A DNA stretch of 8,388 bases, from assembly GCA_001786395.1 (NCBI GenBank), contig MFWN01000078.1:1-8388 (forward strand), in the 5' to 3' direction. A model generated the notes under the pieces. It worked only from the letters and a program-made list of their open reading frames with translations. It was not told the DNA's origin and made no database searches. The DNA comes from Candidatus Pacearchaeota archaeon RBG_13_36_9 (GTDB lineage Archaea; Nanobdellota; Nanobdellia; Pacearchaeales; GW2011-AR1). Of this stretch, positions 1 to 7,108 are shown piece by piece (position 1 is the stretch's first letter; every line of letters begins with the position of its first letter). Made by a program: the position numbers and the translations under genes.

Positions 1-161
1 ATCATAGAAACGAAAATGTTTATAAGTTGCTTATGAATATATGTATTGTAAGGGGGCAGTTTAGTCCGGATTTACACTAATCACCTAATTTTATACTTTA
101 ATATGGATTTTTAAATTTAAATAACTATCGAATAAATTTCTAAAGATTTTAAAGGGTAATG
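1..161. other. Non-coding leader region with a second TATA-like box
   Basis: No convincing gene lies here on either strand. TTTATAAG at 19-26 could start transcription near 48, just before a GC-rich patch (52-70) that stands out in AT-rich DNA. A T run at 108-112 could end such a transcript, giving a short RNA. TTAGT/ACTAA (61-65 and 76-80) is a weak stem. The patch lacks the T-arm needed for a tRNA. The region may equally be only spacer after an upstream gene. Confidence 0.2.
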
Positions 162-169
162 TTTATAAA
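162..169 (+). promoter_or_regulatory. TATA-box promoter of the first surface-protein gene (leaderless)
   Basis: The octamer TTTATAAA is a good archaeal TATA box, with a purine-rich AAAGGG at 151-156 where a BRE could lie. Exactly 21 bases separate it from the ATG at 191, so transcription starting about 26 bases from the box centre would begin at or next to the start codon. No Shine-Dalgarno sequence precedes the ATG, which agrees with a leaderless mRNA. The promoter before 7607 has the same geometry. Confidence 0.7.
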
Positions 170-190
170 TCTAAATTATATACATACTGT

Positions 191-3100
191 ATGATAAAAA
201 GCAAAAGAGGTTTATTAGTCCTAGCTTTAATAGTTGGTCTGTTATTTATAGGGAGTGTAAGTGGAGCTTATGATTTTTCAGGTGATTCTAATGCTGTAGC
301 TCTTTGGAGGCTTGAAGAAGGAGCTTTAACAGAAGATTCTAAAGGGGAAAACGACTTTGTAAACAATGGAGCAACTGCTGATGCTACCAATTACAAAGAA
401 GGTGCTTCATCGGTAGCTACTGTAAGACAACAAGCTAGAAACATGAGATTAGATTTATATCCTAGCTCTGATTTTCCTTTAGCTCCCGGTTCATCTGATA
501 AAACTTTCTCTTTAACCTTCTGGCTTCGCCCGGGGTTAGCGAATACTGAACAAGATATTTTTGTTATAAACTTTATGAATTTTATGGATTATAATCTTAG
601 AATATATCTAACACCCTCAAATTTACTAACAGTTGCTACAAGCCCAACAGGAGGTGCTCCATACACCTCTGTTCAACATGCTTCAGCTTTAAAAGCTAAC
701 CAATGGTACCACGTAGGAATTACTTATGACCATTCGACTTATGAAACTAAGATAAGAATATGGGATGATACTGCTAGAGTAATACTTGGCTCAGATGCAT
801 CAGGAACTGCTAATGATATTTATTTAGACAATGCTAGAGTACTCTTTGACCTTAGTAATGTCCTTATTAGTTCGGCTTTTAATGGCAATCTTGATGAAGT
901 AGCTGTTTTTAATGATGTTTTAACTGCTGATGAAATTGACGCAATAAAGGCGGGGGCATATAACTACCCTACCTGTACAGATGCTGATAGGATAATGAGA
1001 TTATATTCTAAAAGTAATTCTCATGGGGCTTTATGGAATGATAATACTTATACTTATGATATTTGCTGTGAGGATATTTTTGGTCGCGGAGCTTCTGAGT
1101 GCAGTACAGCGACACCTCATCCTTCCAGCTGCACTAACCCTGTTCTATGGCTTTATCAGAATAATAATTCACACGCTTCTACTACAAATGCAAATGGCTA
1201 TAACATCCCTGTTTGCTATGGAGATTTAGTTTGCAGAGCAGTTCCTGACCCGGCTGTTTGTGATGCTGAAGAAGAAGTTGTTGTAAGATTGTATCAGGAT
1301 ACAAATTCTCATATCTCCAATGCTTCAACAACTAACTACCCTATTAAAATATGCTGTAAAGACACAACAGTCAGTCCTTCAACAAAAGTCTATTTTGCAG
1401 ATATGACAGGTCAGCTAATAGACAAAGCAGATATAGGGGACACTGTTTTAATGATTTATAAAGGAAAAGCCGGCTCTTCTTTTGATTTTGTTATTTATGA
1501 AGAAGATACATTCCCAAATCCTAATGATAAAATAAGAACTGTTCCAAATTCTTCTACTTTTACTTATATACCTAACAACCTAGCTGCAGAGTGGTTTATA
1601 ACAAGAGAAGATTTTGAAAAAGGAGGAAATGAAGATCTGGAAACTTTTTACTTTGAAGTTGATAGGCTAAAATCAAACAAACTCAATGTTTCAATAGATA
1701 ATTACGATGATCCTAATGACCCTGATGTGATTAACGAGCTTCCAGTTGTAAAAATTGATATACCTGCTTATACTCTTCCTAAAGCAAATAGGAGTTTTAA
1801 AGTTAATGAGGAGCTTTGGTTTTTTGGATATGCTTATGATGTTGACAATCCATTAAATATAACATGGGAACTTGGAGATGGAAAGATTAAGTCATGCATA
1901 TCTCCAAGAGATGACTCCTGGTGTGATCCTCAGTTCGCGAGGGTTACTTATACTGCTACTGGAACCAAACCAGTTTATCTAAAAGCAGAAGAATTAAACA
2001 GAGCTATTGGGAGAACAGTGAGTGATTACACAGAAGTGTATATTCATAGTGAGGGAATAAACATTTTCCCGGTTATATCTTCTCCAACTTACGGCAGGGT
2101 TTTTAATTTTATTGACCAGCCAATAAGATTTAATGGAAGTGAAAGTTACATTTCCAAGTGCGGATTAACATGTCCATTAGATATTCCTGTAGGAATTAAC
2201 TGTTATATAGTTAGCGGTCAATTTGGTGGTGGTATTTTGTATTGTTTTGACTACCCTAAGTTTGGGGCATCTGGAATTGGAACAAATGCAGGAAAGTATG
2301 ACTTGTGGTTCAACTGGACTTTCAGCGATGGGGATTCAGCTTATGGAAACTGGGTTGATAATTATATAAATGCAGCTGATTTTCAAAAATATTTTTTCAA
2401 GCCACAAAGATACAAGGTAAACTTAACTTTGGGATATCAGCCATTTTCTGCTGCTGCAACATGGAAGGGGCTGGCAAGCACAGAATTTGATATTGCAGAT
2501 ACAGTCCCTGTATGCGACATGGAAAATTATGTATGGAAAAAATGGGAAAACGGAGTTTTAAGAGAATGGGACGCATTTTCATGGTGCTATGAAAGTAATG
2601 GTGTTCCAAATATCTGCTGCCCTTCTGGGTATGAATGCGGGAGGAATTTAGACATTAATAACCCCAATTATATGAAATGCTATCAAAGCACATCTGTAAA
2701 AGAAATTTGTGAAGACTACACTGAACAAACAGAATGTAACAGTGCTCCTCCTGAAGTTTCTGCAAGAAGCATAGCCAAAATAGGCGACAGTAATTATCCT
2801 AGTGGAATATGCGCAGATGATTACATAGAGATTAATTCAACAGCCCCTTGTGTCAGATATGCAGATTGTCTTTGCAAATGGAGCACTACAGATAATACAT
2901 GCAGTGCAGCAGTAGAATACTCTGGATGGTACTGCCATTACCCCGGAGATGATCCTGACGAGCCTACAGATGAAAATGGAATTTGCCTTCTTAAAAAATC
3001 GAGTATAGAAGGAGACTGCCAAGAAGACAGCTTTATAAAAATAAAGTGGGAAAGAGAGTGGATTACAGACCCTGCAGACCCTACTCCTGCACCCACTGAA

Positions 3101-3226
3101 TGCACCGGAAGCTTTTTCAGGACAATTCCTTGCCCTGCAAGATTAATGTTCTTCACAACTATTAGTTTTATTGCTGCAGCAGGAGTTATAATAACTATAT
3201 ATGTTCTAAGGCATAAGAAGAGGTGA
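191..3226 (+). CDS. Large secreted LamG/PKD-domain surface protein with C-terminal membrane anchor
   Basis: This 1011-residue protein is probably displayed on the outer cell surface. Residues 1-26 form a Sec signal peptide with a basic start and hydrophobic core, probably cleaved near SVSGA. Residues about 34-255 look like a LamG/concanavalin A-like lectin fold (VALWRLEEG near the start, LDEVAVFNDVLTADEI near the end), which usually binds glycans. Three repeats of a pattern LYxxxNSH followed by a C(C/Y) pair occupy about 265-390. PKD-like domains follow around 517-620 (WELGDGK at 559-565) and 625-770 (WTFSDGD at 709-715). A Cys-rich region spans about 775-945. A hydrophobic helix at about 985-1006 followed by RHKKR anchors the C-terminus with almost no cytoplasmic tail. 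Many N-x-S/T sites suggest N-glycosylation. The start is set by the leaderless promoter. Its stop lies inside the ribosome binding site of the next gene, so the two are probably co-expressed. The architecture is clear; the ligand and exact role are unknown. An adhesin or envelope component is inferred. Confidence 0.88.
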   Translation: MIKSKRGLLVLALIVGLLFIGSVSGAYDFSGDSNAVALWRLEEGALTEDSKGENDFVNNGATADATNYKEGASSVATVRQQARNMRLDLYPSSDFPLAPGSSDKTFSLTFWLRPGLANTEQDIFVINFMNFMDYNLRIYLTPSNLLTVATSPTGGAPYTSVQHASALKANQWYHVGITYDHSTYETKIRIWDDTARVILGSDASGTANDIYLDNARVLFDLSNVLISSAFNGNLDEVAVFNDVLTADEIDAIKAGAYNYPTCTDADRIMRLYSKSNSHGALWNDNTYTYDICCEDIFGRGASECSTATPHPSSCTNPVLWLYQNNNSHASTTNANGYNIPVCYGDLVCRAVPDPAVCDAEEEVVVRLYQDTNSHISNASTTNYPIKICCKDTTVSPSTKVYFADMTGQLIDKADIGDTVLMIYKGKAGSSFDFVIYEEDTFPNPNDKIRTVPNSSTFTYIPNNLAAEWFITREDFEKGGNEDLETFYFEVDRLKSNKLNVSIDNYDDPNDPDVINELPVVKIDIPAYTLPKANRSFKVNEELWFFGYAYDVDNPLNITWELGDGKIKSCISPRDDSWCDPQFARVTYTATGTKPVYLKAEELNRAIGRTVSDYTEVYIHSEGINIFPVISSPTYGRVFNFIDQPIRFNGSESYISKCGLTCPLDIPVGINCYIVSGQFGGGILYCFDYPKFGASGIGTNAGKYDLWFNWTFSDGDSAYGNWVDNYINAADFQKYFFKPQRYKVNLTLGYQPFSAAATWKGLASTEFDIADTVPVCDMENYVWKKWENGVLREWDAFSWCYESNGVPNICCPSGYECGRNLDINNPNYMKCYQSTSVKEICEDYTEQTECNSAPPEVSARSIAKIGDSNYPSGICADDYIEINSTAPCVRYADCLCKWSTTDNTCSAAVEYSGWYCHYPGDDPDEPTDENGICLLKKSSIEGDCQEDSFIKIKWEREWITDPADPTPAPTECTGSFFRTIPCPARLMFFTTISFIAAAGVIITIYVLRHKKR
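983..1360 (+). repeat. Three tandem Cys/His protein repeats inside the LamG/PKD protein
   Basis: Three diverged units of about 46-50 residues are visible in the translation. The shared core is a hydrophobic residue, (R/L)LY, three or four variable residues, then NSH (His278, His328, His374), followed after 14-15 residues by Cys-Cys or Cys-Tyr (292-293, 342-343, 388-389). Extra cysteines (304, 314, 348, 357) lie between units. Disulfide bonding or metal binding would fit. I do not recognise a named family, although I believe similar repeats are common in DPANN surface proteins. The repeats are evident in protein but not as DNA identity, so they are old. Confidence 0.7.
3220..3226 (+). promoter_or_regulatory. 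Shine-Dalgarno site overlapping the upstream stop codon
   Basis: The sequence GAGGTGA is a strong match to the 16S rRNA 3' end. It contains the TGA stop of the preceding gene (3224-3226), and its GAGG core ends 5 bases before the ATG at 3229. This decides the start of the next gene: the in-frame GTG at 3223 lies inside the ribosome binding site and is unlikely to be used. The overlap points to translational coupling. Confidence 0.75.
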
Positions 3227-3228
3227 AT

Positions 3229-5871
3229 ATGATAAAAGAAAGCTTAACATTAGTGTTGATAGTTTTAATGATAAGTTCTGTATCTGCTTTTGTACTAAGC
3301 AACTCAAGCATACAATCAGAGTATGGCTCTGGAGATACCCTAAAAGGATGGATAAACTTAAGTTTAGAGGAACAAGACTCTAACTCCCTGTTGAGTGCTT
3401 TTAACAGTGAAATAAGTTTACTTGATTTTCTTGAAAATAACAGCTTAATTTTAGGAGATGATTACAGCTGCTTTCCTTCTGATTGTGAAACAAATTATGT
3501 AGAATCTAACAGAGAACTGAATAAAACTTACTCCTTGAATCCTAATGACAAAATAATATTTGGAATTAAAATAACAGGAGATATCCAAAGCATAGACTCT
3601 TTTTCTATGAAAATTAAAAGTGACGCAGAAAAATCCGGATATCCGCAATTATTTGTGGATATTTTAGATGACTGGGAAATTGAGTGGCAGCCTCATGAAT
3701 TTTCAGGAGAATACGGAAATCCGATTTATGGATGCTATGAAACAGGCACAGATACAGCAGAGATAACACAGACAGAATATTGTGAAAAAATTGAGCTTAC
3801 CCCTGCTTCAAAAATAAAAATAGGGGCAGATGTTAAGGAAGTTTCTGGCAAGGGGGGAAATGCCGATTTTCTCATGACAATTTATAATGAAGATGAAGAT
3901 GGTTCTTGCACTGCATCTGCTTCAGGAGACGGAAAGGTAGAGTGTGAAGTAGATATGCAAATTAAAGAACCAGCAGAGTTTTTTGTGTGCATAAAAACAG
4001 AGGACTATACAGACAACAACAAATATGCGGTTCTTTATGAGAAAACTCAGCCTTGCGGTTTCTCAGGAGATGGAGATTATGAGTATGACTTCCCCATATT
4101 TGTAAGACCGGGGGGATATGCTGCACTAGGAGAAGTTATAATCAACCAAGATGAAGCTGATAAATATAATGGAGATACTTTAGTTTATTATATTGGAGAT
4201 TATATTGATGAAAGGTACAACAACAAGTGCAGTGAAGTATGCATGATTCCTGTTAAGATAATTTCAGGAGACCTTCAAACACTCACTATCTCAGACATAC
4301 AGTTAAGTTATACTTCTGGAATTTCTAAAACTGAAAGATATCTCAACGATTTAAAAGAAACTCCTGCAACATTAGACATGGACTTCCAGGTACTTGAGCT
4401 AGAAAAGTCAGGCATTAAAGTTCCAACACCATACGGAGATAAGCTTCTTATTTTAAAACTTGGAGAAGAAGAAATTCTTCAGAAAACAATAAAAATCTTA
4501 AAACTAGGGACAATAGAATCTTTATTCCCATTACAAGCAGCTGCTGCAGTTCCTGTAAGATTCAGTGTATATGCATCTGGAAATATTTCAGAATATGCCT
4601 GGAATTTTGGAGATGGGGCTGAGATTACAACCGAAGAAAATTATACCTACCATGTTTATAATGAAACAGGAACATACGATTTAAAAATAACTGTTTTAAA
4701 TCCTCAAGGAAGCTCTTCCAGAATTTTCTCTATTAAAGTAAACACTCCAGAAAAAGAGGTAAATGAAACATTAAAAGAAAAAAGAGCATATCTTGAGGGA
4801 ATAATATCTTCTCTTAGCAGGATTGAAGCGTGGTATGCTTCACAATTAGAAGAGCAAATTGGATTAGAGAACATTGAAAGCGAGTTAGACAATCTGGAAA
4901 TAGCTTATAACAAGGCAGGTCCTGAAGACTATGTGAATATAATGAACTCCTTGTATGATTTAAAAGTTCCAAAGGAAATTCAAGAAATAAAATTTAGCGG
5001 AGAGTTCCTGCCTTTTCCAGATAATATCAACCCTTCTTACCTGGTTGATTTTGGTTATAGGGAAGAAAACCCAGAAGAATATGCAGAAGGCATAGTTTTA
5101 TGGATGGCGACTAATCTTAACGTAGAACTGGAAAATTCCATATTCAACTTAAAGTACGATGATGAAACTGTTCCTGTATTCACAGGGAATAAATTAAAAA
5201 TAACCCCTATAGATTCAGTTAAAGAGGCATATCTAATTATTCAGGATGAAGACATTATTTTTAAGGAAGACTATGGTGAAGAAGAAGTTTCAGGAGCAAC
5301 AGGCATAAAAATGTCTATTGAAAAGCAAAAAACAATAGAGTTTATCTCAGAGGGCAAGGTAGAGGCAATAGACCTACAAGCTTATATTTCCCCTAAGTTT
5401 TCTGAACTTCCAGAAAAAATAGACGTTGGGCCATGCGATAATGACGGAAAATGCGAAAAAGAGACAGAAGAAAACAGGGAGAACTGCCCAAATGACTGCC
5501 ACGGGATAAACTGGCTTAGGATTTTGGTTTTCATAATATTCCTTTTTTGTGTGTTTGTAGTCTATATAATCCTCCAGGAGTGGTATAAAAAGTATTACCA
5601 AAGGCATCTTTTCAAGAATAAGAATGACCTTTACAACCTGATGAGTTTCATTTTTAATGCACTTAAGCAGGGAAAAGATAAGAGGACAATACATAAAACC
5701 CTGAAGCAGTACAAATGGAAAAACGAGCAAATAGCCTATGCCTACAGGAAACTGCTCGGAAAAAGGACAGGAATGTGGGAAATACCCATATTCAGGGCTT
5801 TTGAAAAAAAGAAGGTCAGGGAAGAGCTAGCTAAAAGAGGGCAGATGTACTCGCCTAAAATGGTGCAGTAA
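3229..5871 (+). CDS. PKD-domain surface protein with transmembrane helix and basic cytoplasmic tail
   Basis: This 880-residue protein begins with a Sec signal peptide (residues 1-20, cleavage likely after SVSA). A long beta-rich outer region of unknown fold follows. A PKD domain lies at about 439-505 (WNFGDGA at 458-464, then a typical YNETGTYDLKITV strand). Residues about 505-565 are charged and helical, possibly a coiled coil. Before the membrane is a Cys box, C736-x5-C742-x10-C753-x3-C757, with an acidic DNDG core. This resembles the CxDGxC...NCPxDC boxes seen in many archaeal surface proteins and may bind calcium or form disulfides. One membrane helix (about 761-784) is followed by a basic cytoplasmic domain of about 95 residues containing GKRTGMWEIPI. 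Two membrane-spanning ends (signal peptide removed, one helix kept) give an outside-N, inside-C topology. I believe related tails occur in DPANN membrane proteins, but I know no function. It is coupled to the gene before it and lies 62 bases ahead of arvA, so a link to the GTPase is inferred from position only. Confidence 0.87.
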   Translation: MIKESLTLVLIVLMISSVSAFVLSNSSIQSEYGSGDTLKGWINLSLEEQDSNSLLSAFNSEISLLDFLENNSLILGDDYSCFPSDCETNYVESNRELNKTYSLNPNDKIIFGIKITGDIQSIDSFSMKIKSDAEKSGYPQLFVDILDDWEIEWQPHEFSGEYGNPIYGCYETGTDTAEITQTEYCEKIELTPASKIKIGADVKEVSGKGGNADFLMTIYNEDEDGSCTASASGDGKVECEVDMQIKEPAEFFVCIKTEDYTDNNKYAVLYEKTQPCGFSGDGDYEYDFPIFVRPGGYAALGEVIINQDEADKYNGDTLVYYIGDYIDERYNNKCSEVCMIPVKIISGDLQTLTISDIQLSYTSGISKTERYLNDLKETPATLDMDFQVLELEKSGIKVPTPYGDKLLILKLGEEEILQKTIKILKLGTIESLFPLQAAAAVPVRFSVYASGNISEYAWNFGDGAEITTEENYTYHVYNETGTYDLKITVLNPQGSSSRIFSIKVNTPEKEVNETLKEKRAYLEGIISSLSRIEAWYASQLEEQIGLENIESELDNLEIAYNKAGPEDYVNIMNSLYDLKVPKEIQEIKFSGEFLPFPDNINPSYLVDFGYREENPEEYAEGIVLWMATNLNVELENSIFNLKYDDETVPVFTGNKLKITPIDSVKEAYLIIQDEDIIFKEDYGEEEVSGATGIKMSIEKQKTIEFISEGKVEAIDLQAYISPKFSELPEKIDVGPCDNDGKCEKETEENRENCPNDCHGINWLRILVFIIFLFCVFVVYIILQEWYKKYYQRHLFKNKNDLYNLMSFIFNALKQGKDKRTIHKTLKQYKWKNEQIAYAYRKLLGKRTGMWEIPIFRAFEKKKVREELAKRGQMYSPKMVQ

Positions 5872-5872
5872 A

Positions 5873-5880
5873 TTTAAAAA
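5873..5880 (+). promoter_or_regulatory. Possible internal TATA box upstream of arvA
   Basis: TTTAAAAA begins two bases after the stop of the surface-protein gene. Expected initiation about 26 bases from its centre falls near 5902, which would leave a leader of about 30 bases holding the AGGG at 5911-5914. AT-rich octamers are common here, so arvA could equally be read from the upstream promoter. Confidence 0.35.
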
Positions 5881-5910
5881 GCAGCTTTTCTTCATACACG
5901 AAAGAAAAAC

Positions 5911-5914
5911 AGGG
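5911..5914 (+). promoter_or_regulatory. arvA: Candidate ribosome binding site for arvA
   Basis: AGGG is the only purine-rich match to the anti-Shine-Dalgarno sequence in this gap. It lies 6 bases before the out-of-frame ATG at 5921 and 19 bases before the arvA ATG at 5934. It is therefore better placed for the first, non-productive start codon. The 13-bp duplication at 5919-5944 explains the displacement. Confidence 0.4.
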
Positions 5915-5918
5915 AAAT

Positions 5919-5944
5919 GAATGGTAATAAAGAATGGTAATAAA
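5919..5944 (+). repeat. Perfect 13-bp tandem duplication across the arvA start codon
   Basis: GAATGGTAATAAA occurs at 5919-5931 and again without a gap at 5932-5944. Each copy carries an ATG followed by codons for Val-Ile-Lys. Because 13 is not a multiple of three, the first ATG (5921) opens a different frame of 22 codons ending at TAA 5987-5989, while the second (5934) opens arvA. An in-frame TAA at 5928-5930 prevents arvA from starting any further upstream. Confidence 0.95.
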
Positions 5945-6575
5945 AATTGTCAGGAATTTTATAAAAAGAGTCTTTTCAGGCATATTTAAAGGGAAAAAAG
6001 AGCTGAGCCTAGGTTTCTACGGACCTCCGAATGCTGGAAAAACGAGTTTGGCCAATAGAATCTGCAAGGATTGGACTGGCGAGGAGCTTGGCAGAGTAAG
6101 CAAGGTGCCTCATGAGACCAGGGAAATCCAATTTAAAGAGAAGGTGGAAATTGATTATAAAGGCAAAAAGTTAAGCTTTAAGATTGTTGACACTCCTGGA
6201 ATTGCCACAAAAATAGACTATGAAGAATTCATGAAGTTCAAGATGAACAAAAGAGAGGCTCAAAAAAGAGCTAAAGAAGCAACTCAAGGAATTGTTGAAT
6301 CAATAAAATGGCTGGATGATATGGATGCAGTCATTGTAGTGTTGGATGCAACAAAAAATCCCTACAGCCAGGTGAATATAACCATCATAGGGAATCTAGT
6401 AGCCAGAAAAATTCCGGTTTTAATAGTTGGCAACAAAGTGGACTTAAAAAAAGCAGATTTAAGCAAGGTAGAATCAGCATTTCCAGAATATGAAGTGATT
6501 GGCATATCAGCGAGGTTTGGAAAAAACATGGAAGAATTTTACGAGTCAGTATTCAGGCTTGCGAAAAAAGTATAA
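5934..6575 (+). CDS. arvA: ArvA/OapA family Era-like small GTPase
   Basis: This 213-residue GTP-binding protein carries the complete set of G motifs: G1 GPPNAGKT (30-37), a likely G2 threonine at 62 (PHETRE), G3 DTPG (86-89), G4 NKVD (167-170) and G5 SAR (192-194). Residues 93-131 form a Lys-rich helical stretch after switch II, and DATKNPYSQVN (138-148) is, as I recall, typical of the archaeal family. Haloferax volcanii OapA, later renamed ArvA, has been reported to drive extracellular vesicle formation; this function is transferred by family and by the arvB/arvC neighbours. Residues 2-18 form a basic amphipathic helix that could bind membrane. The start at 5934 is fixed by an in-frame stop just upstream and gives the expected short extension before G1. 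The start lies in a 13-bp duplication that separates it from the only good ribosome binding site. The family is near certain; the vesicle role in this organism is inference. Confidence 0.87.
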   Translation: MVIKIVRNFIKRVFSGIFKGKKELSLGFYGPPNAGKTSLANRICKDWTGEELGRVSKVPHETREIQFKEKVEIDYKGKKLSFKIVDTPGIATKIDYEEFMKFKMNKREAQKRAKEATQGIVESIKWLDDMDAVIVVLDATKNPYSQVNITIIGNLVARKIPVLIVGNKVDLKKADLSKVESAFPEYEVIGISARFGKNMEEFYESVFRLAKKV

Positions 6576-6578
6576 AAA

Positions 6579-6585
6579 GAGGTGA
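6579..6585 (+). promoter_or_regulatory. Strong Shine-Dalgarno sequence, oddly placed before arvB
   Basis: GAGGTGA follows the arvA stop by three bases and is as good a match as the one at 3220-3226. The only in-frame starts nearby are a GTG inside the motif (6582) and an ATG at 6603, 20 bases after the GAGG core. Neither has normal spacing, so the arvB start is uncertain. Confidence 0.55.
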
Positions 6586-6602
6586 AATTTAAAAAAGAGA
6601 CA

Positions 6603-6995
6603 ATGAAAAAAAACAAGAAAATAAAGGGCCTTACAATACAATTTATCCCGTATACTGAAATTGAGATGCTGAAAAGCGGGGAAAGGATAAAAAAACTGCT
6701 GGATATTGTTTTGAGCGGCAAGATAATCATCCTCCAGGGAAGGCTGAAAAGCGAGGAAGAAGCCAGGCTTATAGAAGATACCATGGCAATGGTAGGGCAT
6801 ATCAAGGATTTCAAGGGAATTGAGCTGGCAGTTATAAATCCAAATCAAGAAAAGCTAAGCATGATGTCCCAAGTTAAGCACGGCTTAGCCAGGGCATTAG
6901 GAGCCCAGGATTCTATAACAATAATGGGGCCTGCATCAATTGTAAGGGAGATAAAAAGAGACCCCAAAAAGATAGAGATACTTATGAACAAATAA
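6603..6995 (+). CDS. arvB: ArvB/OapB family protein (DUF2073)
   Basis: This small soluble protein is 130 residues from the ATG used here, or 137 if the GTG at 6582 is the start. After a Lys-rich beginning, the conserved domain opens at GLTIQFIPYTEIE and runs through KLLDIVLSGKIIILQGRL, a helical SEEEARLIEDTMAMV segment, the strand GIELAVINP, and a C-terminal TIMGPASIVREIKRDP motif. This is the DUF2073 pattern found beside ArvA GTPases in many archaea. There are no signal peptide or membrane helices, so it should act in the cytoplasm, probably together with ArvA. Its biochemical activity is unknown to me. It starts 27 bases after arvA and shares its transcript, ending before a T-rich terminator. 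The alternative GTG start adds only seven residues and does not touch the domain. Confidence 0.87.
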   Translation: MKKNKKIKGLTIQFIPYTEIEMLKSGERIKKLLDIVLSGKIIILQGRLKSEEEARLIEDTMAMVGHIKDFKGIELAVINPNQEKLSMMSQVKHGLARALGAQDSITIMGPASIVREIKRDPKKIEILMNK

Positions 6996-7002
6996 GGCAT
7001 AA

Positions 7003-7030
7003 CTTTTTATATTCTAGTTCTTTTATTTTT
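7003..7030 (+). terminator. T-rich transcription terminator after arvB
   Basis: Two T-rich runs, CTTTTTAT and TTCTTTTATTTTTG, follow the arvB stop within 35 bases. Archaeal RNA polymerase terminates on such non-template T tracts without needing a hairpin. A separate promoter for arvC just downstream supports the break. Read-through remains possible. Confidence 0.5.
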
Positions 7031-7044
7031 GTACCCCGAGGTTA

Positions 7045-7052
7045 TTTTAAAA
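7045..7052 (+). promoter_or_regulatory. TATA box for arvC
   Basis: TTTTAAAA, centre of the palindrome ATTTTAAAAT (7044-7053), lies after a GC-rich patch (CCCCGAGG, 7034-7041). Expected initiation falls near 7075, giving a leader of about 35 bases that includes the GGAG at 7094-7097, 11 bases before the arvC ATG. Unlike the promoters before 191 and 7607, this one would make a leadered mRNA. Confidence 0.45.
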
Positions 7053-7108
7053 TGTCGGTGTCATTTCCCAATTCGGCATAGCACTTAATAAAAGGAGTAA
7101 ATTGAAAA

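Noticed and set aside
51..100. tRNA or split-tRNA 5' half suggested by the GC-rich patch
   Set aside because: There is no T at the expected position 8, no A at the start of the D loop, no T-arm sequence and no CCA-side partner.
5374..5730. 118-codon hydrophobic open frame on the minus strand
   Set aside because: It lies wholly inside the PKD protein gene, opposite the well-defined Cys box, membrane helix and Lys-rich tail. Its hydrophobic composition is what the reverse of Lys-rich coding gives.
5877..5889. Palindrome AAAAGC-A-GCTTTT as a terminator hairpin
   Set aside because: The one-base centre cannot form a stable loop and the following T run is short. It may be chance in AT-rich DNA.
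6539..6848. Two overlapping minus-strand frames of 91 and 100 codons
   Set aside because: Both oppose the arvA end and arvB, whose conserved motifs fix the plus strand as coding; the two also overlap each other.
7052..7081. Nine-codon open frame upstream of arvC
   Set aside because: Its ATG is within the proposed TATA box and upstream of the expected transcript start, with no ribosome binding site.
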